This document shows, in pieces, positions 1-9,576 of a DNA stretch of 64,000 nucleotides. Position numbers and translations under genes: made by a program. Every line of letters starts with the position of its first letter. Position 1 is the stretch's first letter. This DNA is from Ruegeria profundi (GTDB lineage: Bacteria > Pseudomonadota > Alphaproteobacteria > Rhodobacterales > Rhodobacteraceae), in NCBI RefSeq assembly GCF_001507545.1, contig NZ_LQBP01000003.1:372001-436000 (forward strand). Direction: 5' to 3'. The notes under the pieces were generated by a model, which was not told the origin of the DNA, did no database searches, and saw only the letters and a program-made list of their open reading frames with translations.

Positions 1-1136
1 GTTTTGATATCCAGCGCCAACCCCCGCACGATGCGAAACACCGTAGGTGAGTTCACAAATACGACTGAGACAAACACAACAAGGATACCACCAGGGATGT
101 CAAAGAGATCCAGATAGGTTGGCAGGCCCCAGATTCGATAGCTGTCGGTGTTGATGATGAAACCACTTGTCGAGATCAGCGACAGGTAAAGCCAGATCGC
201 TACACCTAGCACCCCGATCAAGAGCGGTGTGCGGAACTTAGGCCGCGTGTAGTAACGCGAGTTCAGCAACACACCGATGAACAGGATCGGGAACAGGAAC
301 AAAACGGCGGCCATATAGTTTGGAACACCTGTTGCAACGATCTCTGGAGTTACCAGCAGATAGAATAGCAAGATCACCGGGAAAGCCAGGATCAGGTTCG
401 CCAGAAACGACAGGAACGTGTCCAAACGGCCCCCGTAGTACCCGGCGGGCAACCCCAAAGTAATGCCGACCATAAAGGCAAACAATGTGGCCAGCGGCGC
501 GATTTGCACCACGATCCACGCCCCTTTGACCATACGGCTGAATACATCGCGCGCAAGGTTGTCGCCGCCCAGCAGATACCAGGCGTATTCGCCCTCTTCC
601 GCGGTTGGCAAGGGCGTTCCGGGGACTTTGTTTTTCATCCCCGAAAGCTGCACCAACGGATCATGTGTAACGATCAGGTCCAGCGCACCAAAAATGCCGG
701 TGAACACCCAGAACATCACAAGACCAAAGCCGATCATGCCAATGGGACTATCGAACAATTTGCCGTAAAGGCCCAGACGCCGTTTAAAGGCAATTGACAT
801 GGCGTACAGGATAATCAGCGACAGCCAGACAGGCAGAAACTGCTGTGATACTGCGCCCACGATCCCTGCACTGGTGCCCATCACAATGCCAAGCACGATG
901 TAAGCCAAAGCTAGCGCAACACAGGCGATAAAGCTAAAACGCAAAGCGTTTTGCGTTAGTCCGCGCAGGCCAGAACCCGAGCTGACCGTGCCATCCATGT
1001 TGATGCTCAACGGCGCTTCGGGCAAAAAGATACTCCCCACGATCCAGATCACGATGGACAACAGAAGCGCCGCGATTGCGATCATCAGCAGTGGGTTCAG
1101 GAAGGCGATAGAGCCGGTCCAGGTTAGCGGTTCCAT
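1..1136 (-). CDS. Peptide-type ABC transporter permease, OppC/DppC-like (partial)
   Basis: Inner-membrane permease of a family-5 (oligopeptide/dipeptide/nickel) ABC importer. The N terminus is at 1136 and the C terminus lies beyond base 1; the frame is open throughout. The start is supported by the strong ribosome site AAGGAGGG just upstream of ATG. Around residues 200-260 it has the typical OppC stretch with RDVFSRMVKGAW followed by GLPAGYYGG. An unusually long N-terminal part carries extra hydrophobic segments before the BPD_transp_1 core, as in OppC proteins with an OppC_N region. It lies 13 bp downstream of the OppB-like gene and is co-transcribed with it and the binding protein. Substrate is not readable from sequence. 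Confidence 0.88.
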   Translation of the reverse strand, partial: MEPLTWTGSIAFLNPLLMIAIAALLLSIVIWIVGSIFLPEAPLSINMDGTVSSGSGLRGLTQNALRFSFIACVALALAYIVLGIVMGTSAGIVGAVSQQFLPVWLSLIILYAMSIAFKRRLGLYGKLFDSPIGMIGFGLVMFWVFTGIFGALDLIVTHDPLVQLSGMKNKVPGTPLPTAEEGEYAWYLLGGDNLARDVFSRMVKGAWIVVQIAPLATLFAFMVGITLGLPAGYYGGRLDTFLSFLANLILAFPVILLFYLLVTPEIVATGVPNYMAAVLFLFPILFIGVLLNSRYYTRPKFRTPLLIGVLGVAIWLYLSLISTSGFIINTDSYRIWGLPTYLDLFDIPGGILVVFVSVVFVNSPTVFRIVRGLALDIK

Positions 1137-1149
1137 GATCTATCCCTCC

Positions 1150-2196
1150 TTACGAAATGCGAATGCGCGGGTTGAGGTACACATAGCCGATATCCGAGAT
1201 CAGCTGCGTGACCAGCACAACAAAGACCGACACGACCGAGATAGCCAACAGCAACTGTATGTCGTTGTTGCCTGCCGCCTGAACCAGTGCCCAGCCAAAC
1301 CCTTTGTAGTTGAACAGGGTTTCAACAATCACGACACCGTTCAGCAGCCATGGGAACTGCAGCATGATGACGGTGAAAGGCGCGATCAGTGCATTGCGCA
1401 GCGCATGTTTCATAACGATGTTCGGAAAAGACACGCCTTTGAGCCGTGCGGTGCGAATATATTGCGCGGTCATAACCTCGGTCATGGACGCGCGCGTCAT
1501 TCGGGCAATGTAGCCCATGCCGTAAAGGGCTATGGTAAGCACCGGGAGAAAGAAATTCTCAAAGGTTGGATTGTCCATTGCCTGCGTTGCGGTGCCTTTG
1601 AACCATTTCAGGCCTACGGTGGACGAAGTGAAGATCGCGATGAAGATCACGCCCGATACATATTCCGGCGTCGCCGTGGTTATAATGGAGAATGTAGACA
1701 AAGACCTGTCCAGCGCCGAACCTTCGCGCATCCCTGCCAACACGCCAACGATAAGGGCAGACGGCACCATCAAGACAAGGACCCAGAACATCAGATATCC
1801 GGTATTTCCAAGTCGTTTTCCGACGATTGTTCCAACCTCATCCTTGAAAACGGTGGAGTAACCCCAGTTGCCCTGCAGAACACCGCAGTACCTAGGTGTG
1901 TTTTCCTCGGTCGATCCGGGTCGTGTACAGGTCCCTACGAACGTGCCGTCGTCCAGCGTCTTTGTGAACCCCGGAACCACGCCCAACCACTGACCGTATT
2001 TGACCAGCGTTGGTTGCAAGTAGCCCCGATTTCCCAACCAGGCTTCGACCTGTTCGTCGGACATCCGCTGGTTCCCTTGGGTTTTTGCCAGCTTTTCAAG
2101 GTTCGGATAGAGGTTGGTCAAAAAGAAGACCACGAAAGTCAGGCACAATGCTGTCAGCAGCATGACGCCGAACCGTCGGAGGATAAATAGTCCCAT
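1150..2196 (-). CDS. Peptide-type ABC transporter permease, OppB/DppB-like
   Basis: Inner-membrane permease partner of the OppC-like protein, 348 aa from the chosen ATG at 2196. An upstream in-frame start at 2256 would add 20 polar residues before MGLFILRRFGVMLLTAL, the usual OppB beginning, so the shorter form is preferred; AGGGG lies about 6 bp upstream. The family fold is clear in the C-terminal half: GVSFPNIVMKHALRNALI (the EAA-type loop that contacts the ATPase) and the VVIVETLFNYKGFGWAL segment. A long periplasmic loop near residues 40-115 contains several Cys residues (TCTRPG, RYCGVL). Middle gene of a binding protein - OppB - OppC operon; the ATPases are outside the window. Confidence 0.9.
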   Translation of the reverse strand: MGLFILRRFGVMLLTALCLTFVVFFLTNLYPNLEKLAKTQGNQRMSDEQVEAWLGNRGYLQPTLVKYGQWLGVVPGFTKTLDDGTFVGTCTRPGSTEENTPRYCGVLQGNWGYSTVFKDEVGTIVGKRLGNTGYLMFWVLVLMVPSALIVGVLAGMREGSALDRSLSTFSIITTATPEYVSGVIFIAIFTSSTVGLKWFKGTATQAMDNPTFENFFLPVLTIALYGMGYIARMTRASMTEVMTAQYIRTARLKGVSFPNIVMKHALRNALIAPFTVIMLQFPWLLNGVVIVETLFNYKGFGWALVQAAGNNDIQLLLAISVVSVFVVLVTQLISDIGYVYLNPRIRIS

Positions 2197-2289
2197 GTTG
2201 GCCCCTGTTGTTCGGGTGCTCCGCAGATCATTGGACCATTGCATGGCCTCGGACATCCGACCCCGTGTCGGCTTGTCTGCGGCTGGAAA

Positions 2290-2312
2290 GGGGCGCCCAA
2301 GTCAGGCGCCCC
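2290..2312 (-). terminator. Intercistronic GC hairpin downstream of the binding-protein gene
   Basis: A perfect 8-bp stem, GGGGCGCC / GGCGCCCC, with a 7-base loop lies 20 bp past the stop of the solute-binding protein gene and before the permease genes. On the minus strand it is followed by CTTTCC, only a weak T tract. Such hairpins after binding-protein genes commonly cause partial termination or stabilise the upstream mRNA so the binding protein is made in excess; that role is inferred. Confidence 0.6.
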
Positions 2313-2331
2313 GTCGATTGATTGGCAGATT

Positions 2332-4002
2332 TTAGGCTGCCCAACCCCACTTGTAGTGGTGGTGTTCGAACGACACATGCATGTCAGTGCCCACAAGACC
2401 GTCTTTCATGTGACGATAAAGCGAACGCCAGTACGGCTGTACCGTTACGCCTTCTTCCTGGATCATCGCTTCGCCCTTGGCAACAACCTCGCGACGCTTG
2501 TCGGCATCGGCGATAGCCAGTGCTTCGGTTAGCAATGCGTCGAAATCTGCGTTTGCCCAGCCGAATTCGTTCCAAGCTTCACCCGAACGATAGGCCAGTG
2601 CCCAGATCTGCACACCCAGTGGTCGATGGTTCCAGTTGGTCGAGCTGTAGGGATACTTCGCCCAATCATTCCAGAAGGTGTTCCCCGGCAGAACGGTGCG
2701 TTTCACGTTAATGCCCGCGTCGCGCAGCTGGGCGGCGACGGCATCGGTGGTGTTGCGGCGCCAATCATCGTCGATCGAGATCAGTTCGTGCTCGAAATCG
2801 GCCATACCGGCTTCTTCCATAAGCTTACGCGCCCCTTCCGGGTCCACTTTCTGCGGGGGAAGTTCGAAGTAATCCGGGTGGATCGGACCGACATGGTGAT
2901 TTTCAGCAGGCGCGCCGCGGCCACCATAGCCAAGTTCCAGGCAAACCGCATTATCGACTGCCATTTGCAAAGCCTGACGCACACGCTTGTCTGCATAAGG
3001 CTGCTTACCGTCGATTTCCGCCAACTGGTTCGGGCGGATCACGATCGTGTTCATCGTGACAACTTCGGATTTGACATAGCCCAAGCCGTCCATCACGTCG
3101 ATGAATTCGCCCACTGACTCATACAGCATGTCCACTTCGTCTGACTCAAGCGCGGCCAGCCATGCAGACGGGTCGGTGCCGTAGTCGATATATTCGATTG
3201 AATCCAACGCTGGGCGGCCAAATACTTCTTCGCCCCACCACGTGTGGTCTCCGTTGCGAACCAGAACGGCTTTAACCCCGACCTCAAGTTCGCTCATCAG
3301 GTACGGCCCTGTGCCAACGTTATTCAACAGGTCTGTTTCGCTGAACGAGCTGTGAACGATCGCGGCGGGATAGTCGGCCATGCCTGCGATAAGAGAAATA
3401 TCCGATGCTGGCAGGTTCAGCTTAACCGTAGTTGCGTCAACAACTTCGATTGCGCCTTCAATGGCCTGACCGCTATCAGCATCGATCAAGGTTGCGAAAC
3501 GACCAGCCATCGAGTTTGTCTCGGAACTCTTGTCGCACCAGCGGGCGATGTTGCGGGCTACATCGTCCGCAGTGAAGTCATCGCCGTTGTTCCACTTGAC
3601 GCCCGGACGCACTTTCAATGTGTATTCGGTCGCGTCTTCGTTAACTTCCCAGCCTTCCAGCAGCATGCCGCGGAACGTACCGTCCGAGTTATACTCGACC
3701 AGATACTCCAGTGTGCCGCGTGATACGTTGGCAATCTGCGACCAGTCGTAAGTGCGCGGGTCTTTCAGCGCACGAACTTCCATCTGCACGCGCAGGGTGC
3801 CGCCTTCTTTTTTGGCGTCCTCGCCTTCAGCATGCGCAGGCGCAGCCATGCCGATCATTCCATATGCCGCCGCAGCCGTAACACCCAGACCGGTGGCCCG
3901 GGTTAGAAACTCACGCCGGCTTAGTTTGCCATCCCGATATTCCTGAGCATGCATTTCTGCTGCCCAGTGAACCGGTGCTCCGGTGAAGGTTTGTTTTTGC
4001 AT
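2332..4002 (-). CDS. ABC transporter solute-binding protein, family 5 (peptide type)
   Basis: Periplasmic binding protein, 556 aa, SBP_bac_5 family. The N terminus has a twin-arginine type signal: [14 protein letters not shown] around residues 28-41, a hydrophobic Ala/Gly-rich core, then an AHA cleavage-like site. The family core is visible in [31 protein letters not shown] sequence (the '[19 protein letters not shown]' region), followed by the two-lobe body. ATG at 4002 has AGGGAG 8 bp upstream, so it is preferred to the start 21 bp earlier. It heads the operon with the two permeases. Substrate is probably a peptide or related compound, but family 5 proteins also bind nickel, opines and sugars. 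Confidence 0.9.
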   Translation of the reverse strand: MQKQTFTGAPVHWAAEMHAQEYRDGKLSRREFLTRATGLGVTAAAAYGMIGMAAPAHAEGEDAKKEGGTLRVQMEVRALKDPRTYDWSQIANVSRGTLEYLVEYNSDGTFRGMLLEGWEVNEDATEYTLKVRPGVKWNNGDDFTADDVARNIARWCDKSSETNSMAGRFATLIDADSGQAIEGAIEVVDATTVKLNLPASDISLIAGMADYPAAIVHSSFSETDLLNNVGTGPYLMSELEVGVKAVLVRNGDHTWWGEEVFGRPALDSIEYIDYGTDPSAWLAALESDEVDMLYESVGEFIDVMDGLGYVKSEVVTMNTIVIRPNQLAEIDGKQPYADKRVRQALQMAVDNAVCLELGYGGRGAPAENHHVGPIHPDYFELPPQKVDPEGARKLMEEAGMADFEHELISIDDDWRRNTTDAVAAQLRDAGINVKRTVLPGNTFWNDWAKYPYSSTNWNHRPLGVQIWALAYRSGEAWNEFGWANADFDALLTEALAIADADKRREVVAKGEAMIQEEGVTVQPYWRSLYRHMKDGLVGTDMHVSFEHHHYKWGWAA

Positions 4003-4322
4003 TAAGGTCTCTCCCTGTGACACGTATTTTTATTGAAGAAGTTCGGAACCTATCAGACCGGAGCGCACCGGCTAGCGGGTTCCTGGAATTCTTTTTGGAT
4101 ACTCAACATCCCCATACGACTATTGCGCCCTAGATTTCCGATTAGGTCAACGTTCGAATTCGTCATTCAAGACACAAAAACGACATGATCAAGAGTGTTT
4201 AGGCCACCTTTTCGCTTATTCGTCAGATTCCTACTTTGTACACTGTCGTAAACCGACAGTATTGGTCCGATTGGGAATCGATGCAAGGAGGGTACAGAAA
4301 AAAATATTAACATCATGACGTA
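4003..4322. other. Intergenic region upstream of the peptide transporter operon
   Basis: About 320 bases between the binding-protein gene start and the end of miaA, both on the minus strand. No convincing coding sequence. It should hold the promoter of the transporter operon. The part near 4290-4325 is AT-rich, with GAAAAAAATATTAACATCATGACG. I see no clear terminator for miaA or operator. Confidence 0.4.
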
Positions 4323-5216
4323 TCATTTTGAGAAATATAACTGATTCCAATTTCGCATTCGTGACCGGAACCATGTGCGTTGCCGTTTGGCGAATTGGCG
4401 GGTGGCGATTGTCGCCCGCTCTCGGGCGGCCTCAAGTGTCACATCACCGTTTAAATGCGCCATCAACTCTGGGACGCCGATGGCTTTGAATACGGGCATT
4501 GACGGATCATAGAGATCACGCATCGCCGCGACCTCTTGCAAGGCACCATTGTCAATCATCTGATCAAATCGTCGTGCTATGCGATCAAGAAGCCAGTGTT
4601 TGTCAACGTCAAAGAGAATTGGCACCGTATCTGCGAGATCAAGAACCGGGGGCGGCGTTTCGGATTGCCAGTTGCTCAGGCTTCGCCCGGTGGCGAGCTG
4701 CACCTCCCATGCGCGTTGTACGCGGGCGCGGTTCTGTACATCGATCCGGTTCAGCGTGTGTTTGTCAACGCCAGAGAGTAACTCGCTCAGTTTAAGTTGG
4801 TCAGCTTCGGCCCGGATTTCGGGCGGGGTGGGCGGGATGTCAGCCATGCCTTCGGTCAGTGCCGAGAAATACAACCCAGTGCCGCCAACGATGATGGGGC
4901 GTCGATCTCCTTTCAGTACAGTCTGAACCTCGCGAAGCCAGTGGCCGGTCGAGTAGGTCTGGTCATAAGCGACGTGACCATAAAGAAGATGCGGGGCGCG
5001 GGCCTCTTCTTCAGCCGATGGCCGGGCTGAGATCACCCGCCAGCAGTTATAAACCTGGCTCGCATCCGCATTTACGATTACCCCTCCAAGCGCCTCGGCA
5101 ATCTGCAAGGCCAGCGCCGACTTGCCCGAGGCTGTCGGCCCTGCGATCAACACAGGTTTTTCGTCGGGAATAGTTGGAAGTCGGTCCCAAATCTGCGATC
5201 TGTCGTCATTGATCAT
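4323..5216 (-). CDS. miaA: tRNA dimethylallyltransferase MiaA
   Basis: Transfers a dimethylallyl group to N6 of A37 in tRNAs reading UNN codons, the first step of ms2i6A synthesis, in the cytoplasm. 297 aa, the usual family length. The P-loop is GPTASGKSA at residues 26-34, followed by [19 protein letters not shown] (variant of the DSxQVY and substrate-binding motif) and [16 protein letters not shown]. The C-terminal [10 protein letters not shown] segment is the conserved tRNA-binding motif. It is divergent from pyrH with a 97-bp gap. Start is the first ATG giving the full family N terminus. Confidence 0.95.
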   Translation of the reverse strand: MINDDRSQIWDRLPTIPDEKPVLIAGPTASGKSALALQIAEALGGVIVNADASQVYNCWRVISARPSAEEEARAPHLLYGHVAYDQTYSTGHWLREVQTVLKGDRRPIIVGGTGLYFSALTEGMADIPPTPPEIRAEADQLKLSELLSGVDKHTLNRIDVQNRARVQRAWEVQLATGRSLSNWQSETPPPVLDLADTVPILFDVDKHWLLDRIARRFDQMIDNGALQEVAAMRDLYDPSMPVFKAIGVPELMAHLNGDVTLEAARERATIATRQFAKRQRTWFRSRMRNWNQLYFSK

Positions 5217-5313
5217 CCGGGCCGCCCTTTATCCTCAGTAATCGCATTGAACCTGCGAAGCTTTTGCTTCATTTTGCGCCGGAAAATAAACCCGTGCCAG
5301 CCCGGAGCGCAAC

Positions 5314-6066
5314 ATGAGCCTTTCCCAAACCGTCGAAACCGCCGAGACGCCTAAGACAAAGTACAACCGCGTGATGTTGAAAATCTCGGGAGAGGCGCTG
5401 ATGGGGGACCAGGGATTTGGTTTGCATCCACCGACCGTCCAGCGGATCGCGCAAGAGGTTAAGTCGGTTCACGATCTTGGCGTTGAAATCTGTATGGTTA
5501 TCGGTGGCGGCAATATCTTCCGTGGTCTCAGCGGCTCGGCGCAGGGGATGGAGCGGACGACCGCCGATTACATGGGTATGCTGGCCACCGTGATGAACGC
5601 ATTGGGCATGCAATCGGCGCTAGAGGAAATAGGGGTGTTCACCCGCGTTATCTCGGCCATTCGTATGGATGAAGTGTGCGAGCCCTACATCCGCCGCCGC
5701 GCTGTGCGACATCTTGAAAAGAAGCGGGTTTGTATCTTTGCCGCCGGAACTGGCAACCCTTATTTCACGACGGATACAGCAGCGACCCTGCGCGCCAATG
5801 AAATGGCGTGTGAGGCAATCTTCATGGGTAAAAACGGCGTTGACGGGGTTTATGACAAGGACCCCAAAATCCACGAGGATGCGGTTCGATATGATGCCGT
5901 AACATATGATGATGTTCTGACCAAACGGCTGCGCGTGATGGACGCATCAGCGATCGCCCTGGCGCGCGACAATAATCTACCGCTTATCGTTTTTGGACTT
6001 GATGAGCCGGGTGGATTCCGCGGCATCCTGGCGGGTGAAGGAACATATACCAAGGTTCAGGGGTAA
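5314..6066 (+). CDS. pyrH: UMP kinase PyrH
   Basis: Phosphorylates UMP to UDP with ATP in pyrimidine nucleotide synthesis; cytoplasmic hexamer of the amino-acid-kinase fold. 250 aa. Motifs: [17 protein letters not shown] near residue 20, [44 protein letters not shown], and [12 protein letters not shown] short polar N-terminal extension before the kinase core is typical of Rhodobacterales. It is followed by a terminator and a BCCT transporter, not by frr as in most bacteria, so it either sits outside the usual pyrH-frr-uppS cluster or is a second copy. Confidence 0.95.
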   Translation: MSLSQTVETAETPKTKYNRVMLKISGEALMGDQGFGLHPPTVQRIAQEVKSVHDLGVEICMVIGGGNIFRGLSGSAQGMERTTADYMGMLATVMNALGMQSALEEIGVFTRVISAIRMDEVCEPYIRRRAVRHLEKKRVCIFAAGTGNPYFTTDTAATLRANEMACEAIFMGKNGVDGVYDKDPKIHEDAVRYDAVTYDDVLTKRLRVMDASAIALARDNNLPLIVFGLDEPGGFRGILAGEGTYTKVQG

Positions 6067-6092
6067 AACATCTCAGAAACGCTGGATATGCA

Positions 6093-6119
6093 GGCCGGGT
6101 GTTGGACCCGGTCTGTTTT
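6093..6119 (+). terminator. Rho-independent terminator after pyrH
   Basis: Inverted repeat CCGGGT / ACCCGG (6095-6100 and 6106-6111) with a 5-base loop, followed by TCTGTTTT. It lies about 30 bp after the pyrH stop, consistent with termination of a monocistronic pyrH transcript. Confidence 0.7.
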
Positions 6120-6281
6120 GACGTGAAATTACACCATTTTCAGGACACGGCATTCCACCGACCAGACATCTCGCAATCTGCGAAATGTGTCGGTTTCAAG
6201 TAATATGTGGTCTTCTCAATTACATCTTCGTGGCGTGGAATGTCGGATGTCCTGCGAACTAAGTAGTGGAAGGAGGGACAA

Positions 6282-7868
6282 TTGTCCGACAATACAGAGA
6301 CCGACTATGAAGTCGGCCAGGACAACGTTCAGATCATGGGTCTGGACATACACAACCCCGTCTTTGCTGTTTCAGGACTGACCATCATTGCATTTGTTTT
6401 CTTCTCGTTGGTTTTCCGCGAGCAGGCGAGCGAATTCTTTGGGTGGCTTCGACCGGCCCTGACCAGCAATTTCGACTGGGTTTTCATGATTGCGGCGAAC
6501 ATTTTCGTCGTGTTTTCGCTGCTCCTGATCGTAACCCCATATGGCTCGATCCGTTTAGGTGGTGATGATGCCAAGCCGGACTACAGCTATATAGGTTGGT
6601 TCTCGATGCTGTTTGCTGCGGGTATGGGGATCGGATTGGTGTTCTGGGGCGTTGCCGAGCCGATATCGCATTACGGCGCGTCACTGGGCGGCGTTGCCGT
6701 CGGCGAAGACGGGGTGCGCACTGATTGGGCACCACTTGGCGCGGGTCTCGATGATCCAGAGGCTTCGAAAAAACTGGCGATGGCCGCAACCATTTTCCAC
6801 TGGGGTTTACACCCGTGGGCTGTTTACGCGGTTGTCGCGCTGGCGCTGGCATTCTTTAGTTTCAACCGCGGCCTGCCTCTGACCATGCGGTCGGTGTTCT
6901 ATCCGTTGTTCGGTGAGGCGACCTGGGGGCCGCTGGGTCACGTTATCGACGTTCTGGCAGTGTTTGCGACGATCTTCGGTCTTGCAACATCCCTCGGACT
7001 GGGCGCAACGCAAGCGTTGGCAGGTCTGAACTACCTGTTCGATGTTCCGATCACGGACGGGATGAAAGTGCTGTTGATCGGTCTGATCACGGCTTTTGCC
7101 CTGATCTCGGTCGTTGCGGGATTGGACAAAGGTGTCAAGCGGCTGTCCGAAGCCAACATGATCCTTGCTGCTGCCTTGCTTTTGCTGGTGCTGATCGTCG
7201 GCCCGACCGTTGCAATCCTGATTGGTTTCTTCGACAGCCTGTTCGAATACGTTGTTGCTTTGCCTGCGCTTTCGAACTGGGTCGGTCGCGAGGACACCAA
7301 CTTTATGCAGGGCTGGACCACCTTCTATTGGGCATGGTGGATTTCCTGGTCACCGTTTGTTGGTATGTTCATTGCACGCATTTCTCGCGGCCGCACCGTG
7401 CGCGAATTCATAATCTGCGTACTTGTGATCCCAACGGTTGTTGGCGCTTTGTGGATGAGCGTGTTTGGTGGTGCCGCCCTTGATCAGGTGCTGTCCGGTT
7501 CCGGGCAAGAGCTTTCGGACGCTGCGCTTGAACTGAAGATGTTCAAGATGTTCGAAGCTTTCCCGATGACCGGCCTGCTGTCCTTTATTGGTGTTGTGCT
7601 TGTTGTCGTATTCTTCGTCACCAGCTCGGATTCCGGATCGTTGGTGATTGACACGATCACGGCTGGCGGCAAAACCGACGCCCCAACGGCCCAGCGTGTG
7701 TTCTGGTGCGTTCTTGAAGGCGCCATTGCCATCGTTCTTTTGCTTGGGGGCGGACTGGGCGCGTTGCAGGCTGCGGCCATCGCGACAGGCTTTCCATTTG
7801 CTATCGTCCTGATGCTCATGTGCGTTTCGATCTTTATCGGCTTGGCGAACGAAAAGCGTCGCCGCTGA
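6282..7868 (+). CDS. BCCT-family osmolyte transporter
   Basis: Inner-membrane secondary transporter of the betaine/choline/carnitine family, 528 aa with about 12 hydrophobic segments. The start is TTG at 6282, placed by the strong GGAAGGAGGG site 5-6 bases upstream. Family motifs: GMGIGLVFWGVAEPISHY, FHWGLHPWAVYA, WAWWISWSPFVGMFIARIS and TSSDSGSLVIDT. The GMGIG form of the third-helix motif is that of Na+-coupled BetP; proton-coupled choline carriers of the family have Asp at the last position, so Na+ coupling is inferred. Likely substrates are glycine betaine, choline, carnitine or DMSP. Single gene between two terminators. Confidence 0.93.
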   Translation: MSDNTETDYEVGQDNVQIMGLDIHNPVFAVSGLTIIAFVFFSLVFREQASEFFGWLRPALTSNFDWVFMIAANIFVVFSLLLIVTPYGSIRLGGDDAKPDYSYIGWFSMLFAAGMGIGLVFWGVAEPISHYGASLGGVAVGEDGVRTDWAPLGAGLDDPEASKKLAMAATIFHWGLHPWAVYAVVALALAFFSFNRGLPLTMRSVFYPLFGEATWGPLGHVIDVLAVFATIFGLATSLGLGATQALAGLNYLFDVPITDGMKVLLIGLITAFALISVVAGLDKGVKRLSEANMILAAALLLLVLIVGPTVAILIGFFDSLFEYVVALPALSNWVGREDTNFMQGWTTFYWAWWISWSPFVGMFIARISRGRTVREFIICVLVIPTVVGALWMSVFGGAALDQVLSGSGQELSDAALELKMFKMFEAFPMTGLLSFIGVVLVVVFFVTSSDSGSLVIDTITAGGKTDAPTAQRVFWCVLEGAIAIVLLLGGGLGALQAAAIATGFPFAIVLMLMCVSIFIGLANEKRRR

Positions 7869-7886
7869 TAGCGCCAACCAGCTAAG

Positions 7887-7916
7887 AAAGCCCCGGTCAG
7901 TTGCCGGGGCTTTTTT
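7887..7916 (+). terminator. Rho-independent terminator after the BCCT gene
   Basis: Strong hairpin AAAGCCCCGG / CCGGGGCTTT (7887-7896 and 7904-7913) with a 7-base loop and a run of six T at 7911-7916, 18 bp after the transporter stop codon. The A tract on the left side may let it work in both directions. Confidence 0.92.
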
Positions 7917-8085
7917 CATGGCGGGGTGGCATACAAAGTTGTCTCTTCACTGACCATGCGAGGCCCAAGTGGCATTCGTTGTGTGCGTGTGATGACCAAA
8001 ATTAATCAATTAAGTTGTTATCTTGACGCAGTTTTGTGATCCGTTTTCCCTTGCTTTGCGTAGTGTTGAAAAAGACCGGGCGGAC

Positions 8086-9507
8086 ATGGAAAACAATCAA
8101 ACACCGATCATAATGTGGTTTCGTCGGGACTTGCGCCTGTCTGACCATCCTGCATTTGCTGCGGCGGCTGAAACCGGACGTCCTATTCTGCCGATCTTTA
8201 TCTTGGACAACGTTGCGCAAACGCTCGGCGCGGCGCCGAAATGGCGGCTGGGTCTGGGGCTTGAGGTTTTTGCGCAGTCGCTTAAGAAAAACGGTAGCGC
8301 ACTGGTTTTGCGCAGCGGGGATGCCCTGACCGTTTTGCAAGACCTGATAGAGGAAACGGGTGCCAAAAGCGTGTATTGGTCACGCGCCTATGATCCTGAC
8401 AGCATCAACCGAGACAAGCGCATCAAATCCGCACTGACCCAGCAAGGTGTCGAAGCAAAGTCATTTGCCGGACACTTACTGTTCGAGCCCTGGACCGTGG
8501 AAACAAAGTCAGGTGAACCGTATCGCGTGTTTACGCCCATGTGGCGGTCCGTTCAGGGGCGGGACATCGCTTCACCCGATGCTGCACCGAAGATTTCTGC
8601 GCCGACGGAATGGCCAAAATCAGAGGATCTGAAAAAGTGGCAACTGGGCGCGGCGATGAATAGGGGTGCAGCCGTGGTGGCCCCATATGTGCGCCCCGGT
8701 GAAGATGCAGGTTTTGAGGCTCTGCACGGGTTTCTGGATCGAATTTCAGACTACGGCGACAACCGGGACCGGCTAGATAGGGATGGAACTTCGAACCTGT
8801 CGGAATACCTTTCGTTGGGTGAAATCGGGCCTCGCAGTGTTTGGCATATTGTCCAGCGTGCTGCGATGAACGGAGTGCAACGAACAGATGCGTTTCTGCG
8901 TCAATTGATCTGGCGCGAGTTTGCCTATCACCTGATGTATCATACCCCGCAGTTGGTCAGTGAAAACTGGAAGCCTGAATGGGAAGCGTTTCCTTGGAAT
9001 ACGGACACAAGCCACCCTGAGGTTGTGGCGTGGATGCAAGCGCGGACAGGCATTCCTGCCGTCGATGCCGGGCTTCGGGAAATGTATGTAACTGGCCGAA
9101 TGCACAACCGCGCGCGCATGATCGTCGCGAGTTATCTCACCAAACATCTGATGACTCACTGGAAAATCGGCATGGACTGGTTTGCCGACTGTCTGATTGA
9201 CTGGGATCCGGCCTCAAACGCGATGGGATGGCAGTGGGTTGCTGGGTCCGGTCCGGATGCCTCGCCGTTCTTTCGCATTTTCAACCCAGTGACGCAGCAG
9301 GAAAAATTTGACCCCAAAGGGGCGTATATCCATCGATGGATTGCCGAAGGGGAAGCCGAACCCTCGGAAACTGCGTTGGCCTACTTTGAGGCCGTTCCGC
9401 GTTCCTGGGAGTTGGATCCAACCGCATCCTATCCGAAACCAGTGGTAGAACTTGCCGCTGGACGTGCACGGGCCTTGGAGGCCTATGAAGGCAGAAAAAC
9501 CGGGTAA
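8086..9507 (+). CDS. phrB: Deoxyribodipyrimidine photolyase (class I)
   Basis: Light-driven repair of cyclobutane pyrimidine dimers using FADH-. 473 aa from ATG 8086, matching the usual length; an in-frame upstream start would only add non-conserved residues. N-terminal Rossmann-like domain begins IIMWFRRDLRLSDHPA. The C-terminal FAD/DNA-binding half shows LRQLIWREFAYHLMYHTP, TGIPAVDAGLREMYVTGRMHNR, and DWDPASNAMGWQWVAGSG. A cryptochrome role cannot be excluded but the motifs fit a CPD photolyase. The next gene (cfa) starts 69 bp downstream on the same strand. Confidence 0.93.
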   Translation: MENNQTPIIMWFRRDLRLSDHPAFAAAAETGRPILPIFILDNVAQTLGAAPKWRLGLGLEVFAQSLKKNGSALVLRSGDALTVLQDLIEETGAKSVYWSRAYDPDSINRDKRIKSALTQQGVEAKSFAGHLLFEPWTVETKSGEPYRVFTPMWRSVQGRDIASPDAAPKISAPTEWPKSEDLKKWQLGAAMNRGAAVVAPYVRPGEDAGFEALHGFLDRISDYGDNRDRLDRDGTSNLSEYLSLGEIGPRSVWHIVQRAAMNGVQRTDAFLRQLIWREFAYHLMYHTPQLVSENWKPEWEAFPWNTDTSHPEVVAWMQARTGIPAVDAGLREMYVTGRMHNRARMIVASYLTKHLMTHWKIGMDWFADCLIDWDPASNAMGWQWVAGSGPDASPFFRIFNPVTQQEKFDPKGAYIHRWIAEGEAEPSETALAYFEAVPRSWELDPTASYPKPVVELAAGRARALEAYEGRKTG

Positions 9508-9576
9508 CAAACTGAAAACTTGCCAGAAACACAAACTCGGCCTAGCCTGAATAAGCGGTCGCACAGGGGAGCGCGG

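Noticed and set aside
988-2190. 400-codon plus-strand frame opposite the OppB-like gene
   Set aside because: Antisense shadow of a clear permease gene; the product is rich in His, Arg and Gln with no family features.
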